This document shows, one piece after another, positions 63,491 to 64,000 of a DNA stretch of 64,000 bases. The notes beneath the pieces are model-generated. The model saw nothing but the letters and a program-made list of their open reading frames with translations, was not told the DNA's origin and made no database searches. Source of the DNA: CAYUCJ01 sp049282265 (GTDB lineage: Bacteria; Desulfobacterota; DSM-4660; Desulfatiglandales; Desulfatiglandaceae); the NCBI GenBank assembly GCA_049282265.1, contig JBAPTR010000126.1, positions 1 to 64,000 of the forward strand, written 5' to 3'. Each line of letters begins with the position of its first letter. The stretch's first letter is position 1. A program made the translations under genes and the position numbers.

Positions 63491-63864
63491 CTATTTCTGT
63501 TTCTTTTCGGCCGTTTTGATACTCGTAACAAAAATCTTAATTAATTCCTCTGTTTCCTTTAAGATTGCATTTAGCAGTTGAGGATTTTCAATTAGTGGTA
63601 CACTCTGAACAAGTCTTAACCATCTCTGGGTCTCCCTAAGTTCCTTTAATGAAATACGGAGCTTATGGACAAAGTCCTTTGTGGACTCTGCGGCCTGAGC
63701 TTCACCATGGTTTGGATAAGGAGACGTCCCCGATCTTAACAACTGGCCGGCAACATGGTTGGCTGCGCGGGTATTCGGCAGGTATTCAACGATCTTTATG
63801 ATTCGTACCGAATACTCAAGGAGCCTTCCTTCAAGATCGTATGTTCGGACTCATCTTCCGCCAT
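63491..63864 (-). pseudogene. Four-helix-bundle protein (S23/23S rRNA-IVP family), apparently frameshifted
   Basis: The main frame encodes LEGRLLEYSVRIIKIVEYLPNTRAANHVAGQLLRSGTSPYPNHGEAQAAE (given here only to mark its extent; positions about 63840-63690) and ends KIFVTSIKTAEKKQK at 63491, a complete match to four-helix-bundle proteins of the 23S intervening-sequence family in length and motifs. In this frame a TGA lies upstream near 63849 with no ATG, GTG or TTG in between. An ATG at 63864 opens another frame (MAEDESEHT) that would join YDLEGRLLEYSV if one base were added or two removed near 63838-63842. Either a broken gene, a sequencing error or a short gene from TTG 63742. Confidence 0.7.
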
Positions 63865-63868
63865 TCAA

Positions 63869-63901
63869 CATTCGATGTTGAACGTTCGATGTTGGATGTT
63901 C
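63869..63901 (-). repeat. Right 33-bp inverted repeat flanking a four-helix-bundle gene
   Basis: Reverse complement reads GAACATCCAACATCGAACGT and 13 more bases; 30 of 33 positions match 63421-63453. It abuts the presumed 5' end of the gene (ATG 63864). Confidence 0.85.
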
Positions 63902-63921
63902 TTTCTTTCCAGTATTTTCCT

Positions 63922-64000
63922 CTACTCTCCCAGCTTGTCCATCAGCTCTTTGGAAACGTCCTTTACCCCCGGTCTTCCATCCAGCTCAATGAACCTGGGC
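63922..64000 (-). CDS. 3' end of a gene running in from the right (partial)
   Basis: The minus strand is open from the window edge to a TAG at 63924-63922, encoding FIELDGRPGVKDVSKELMDK followed by LGE. The composition is protein-like, but 25 residues are too few for identification. Confidence 0.5.
   Translation of the reverse strand, partial: PRFIELDGRPGVKDVSKELMDKLGE

Noticed and set aside
63491..63864. Diversity-generating retroelement (Avd is also a four-helix bundle)
   Set aside because: No reverse transcriptase and no template/variable repeat pair in the window; the sequence fits the rRNA intervening-sequence family better.

Overview
The window reads as chromosomal DNA of an anaerobic Desulfobacterota (former Deltaproteobacteria) bacterium. 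Supporting signs are an ATP synthase cluster that opens with paired b' and b subunits and lacks the a and c genes, a bactofilin next to the mre/rod cluster, a DUF4301 protein, a 2-hydroxyacyl-CoA dehydratase-type activase of 1022 residues with its partner, LarB, and several hybrid histidine kinase/stress-protein genes typical of sulfate reducers and their relatives. I cannot name genus or species. TTG starts are frequent, and two genes appear to start at ATT and ATA.

Layout. 0.2-3.5 kb: J-domain protein, DUF4301 protein and a DMT exporter. 4.0-11.9 kb: ftsH-folP, coaX, an LD-carboxypeptidase, an acyl-CoA ligase, an unknown protein and larB. 12.2-18.8 kb: a B12-binding radical SAM protein, dtd, then the minus-strand block rpmH-rnpA-yidD-yidC-jag-mnmE (ribosome, RNase P, membrane insertion, tRNA modification). 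19.0-25.1 kb: mreB-mreC-mreD-mrdA-rodA and a bactofilin (cell shape). 25.2-31.1 kb: atpF'-F-H-A-G-D-C with a consensus promoter and a strong terminator. 31.3-42.7 kb: zapB-like, zapA, rny, polA, the activase/dehydratase-like pair and an RNase E/G. 42.8-48.2 kb: an M48 protease with TPRs, a penicillin acylase-family hydrolase and an FHA-adenylate cyclase.

48.7-63.4 kb is the least conventional part. On the minus strand a seven-gene run goes histidine kinase, TauE/SafE exporter, TIGR02186-like membrane protein, PEP-synthase-like protein without the PEP barrel, response regulator, and two Usp-like proteins. Divergent from it on the plus strand lie an SLC13-type permease with RCK_C domains, two cytidylate-kinase-like proteins (the second with a degenerate P-loop), and a second response regulator and histidine kinase paralogous to the first pair. 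A small carbonic-anhydrase-like gene converges on the end. This looks like one anion transport and stress-signalling island with a duplicated two-component system, and is my best candidate for an undescribed system.

The gaps hold a dispersed intergenic repeat family (positions 1-130, 3613-3749, 11932-12238, 28312-28335, 48611-48726, 59012-59071), a 119-bp element with inverted ends (60832-60950), a TetR-gene remnant, and near the right edge a four-helix-bundle gene inside a pair of 33-bp inverted repeats. I found no tRNA, rRNA, CRISPR array, insertion sequence transposase or prophage.
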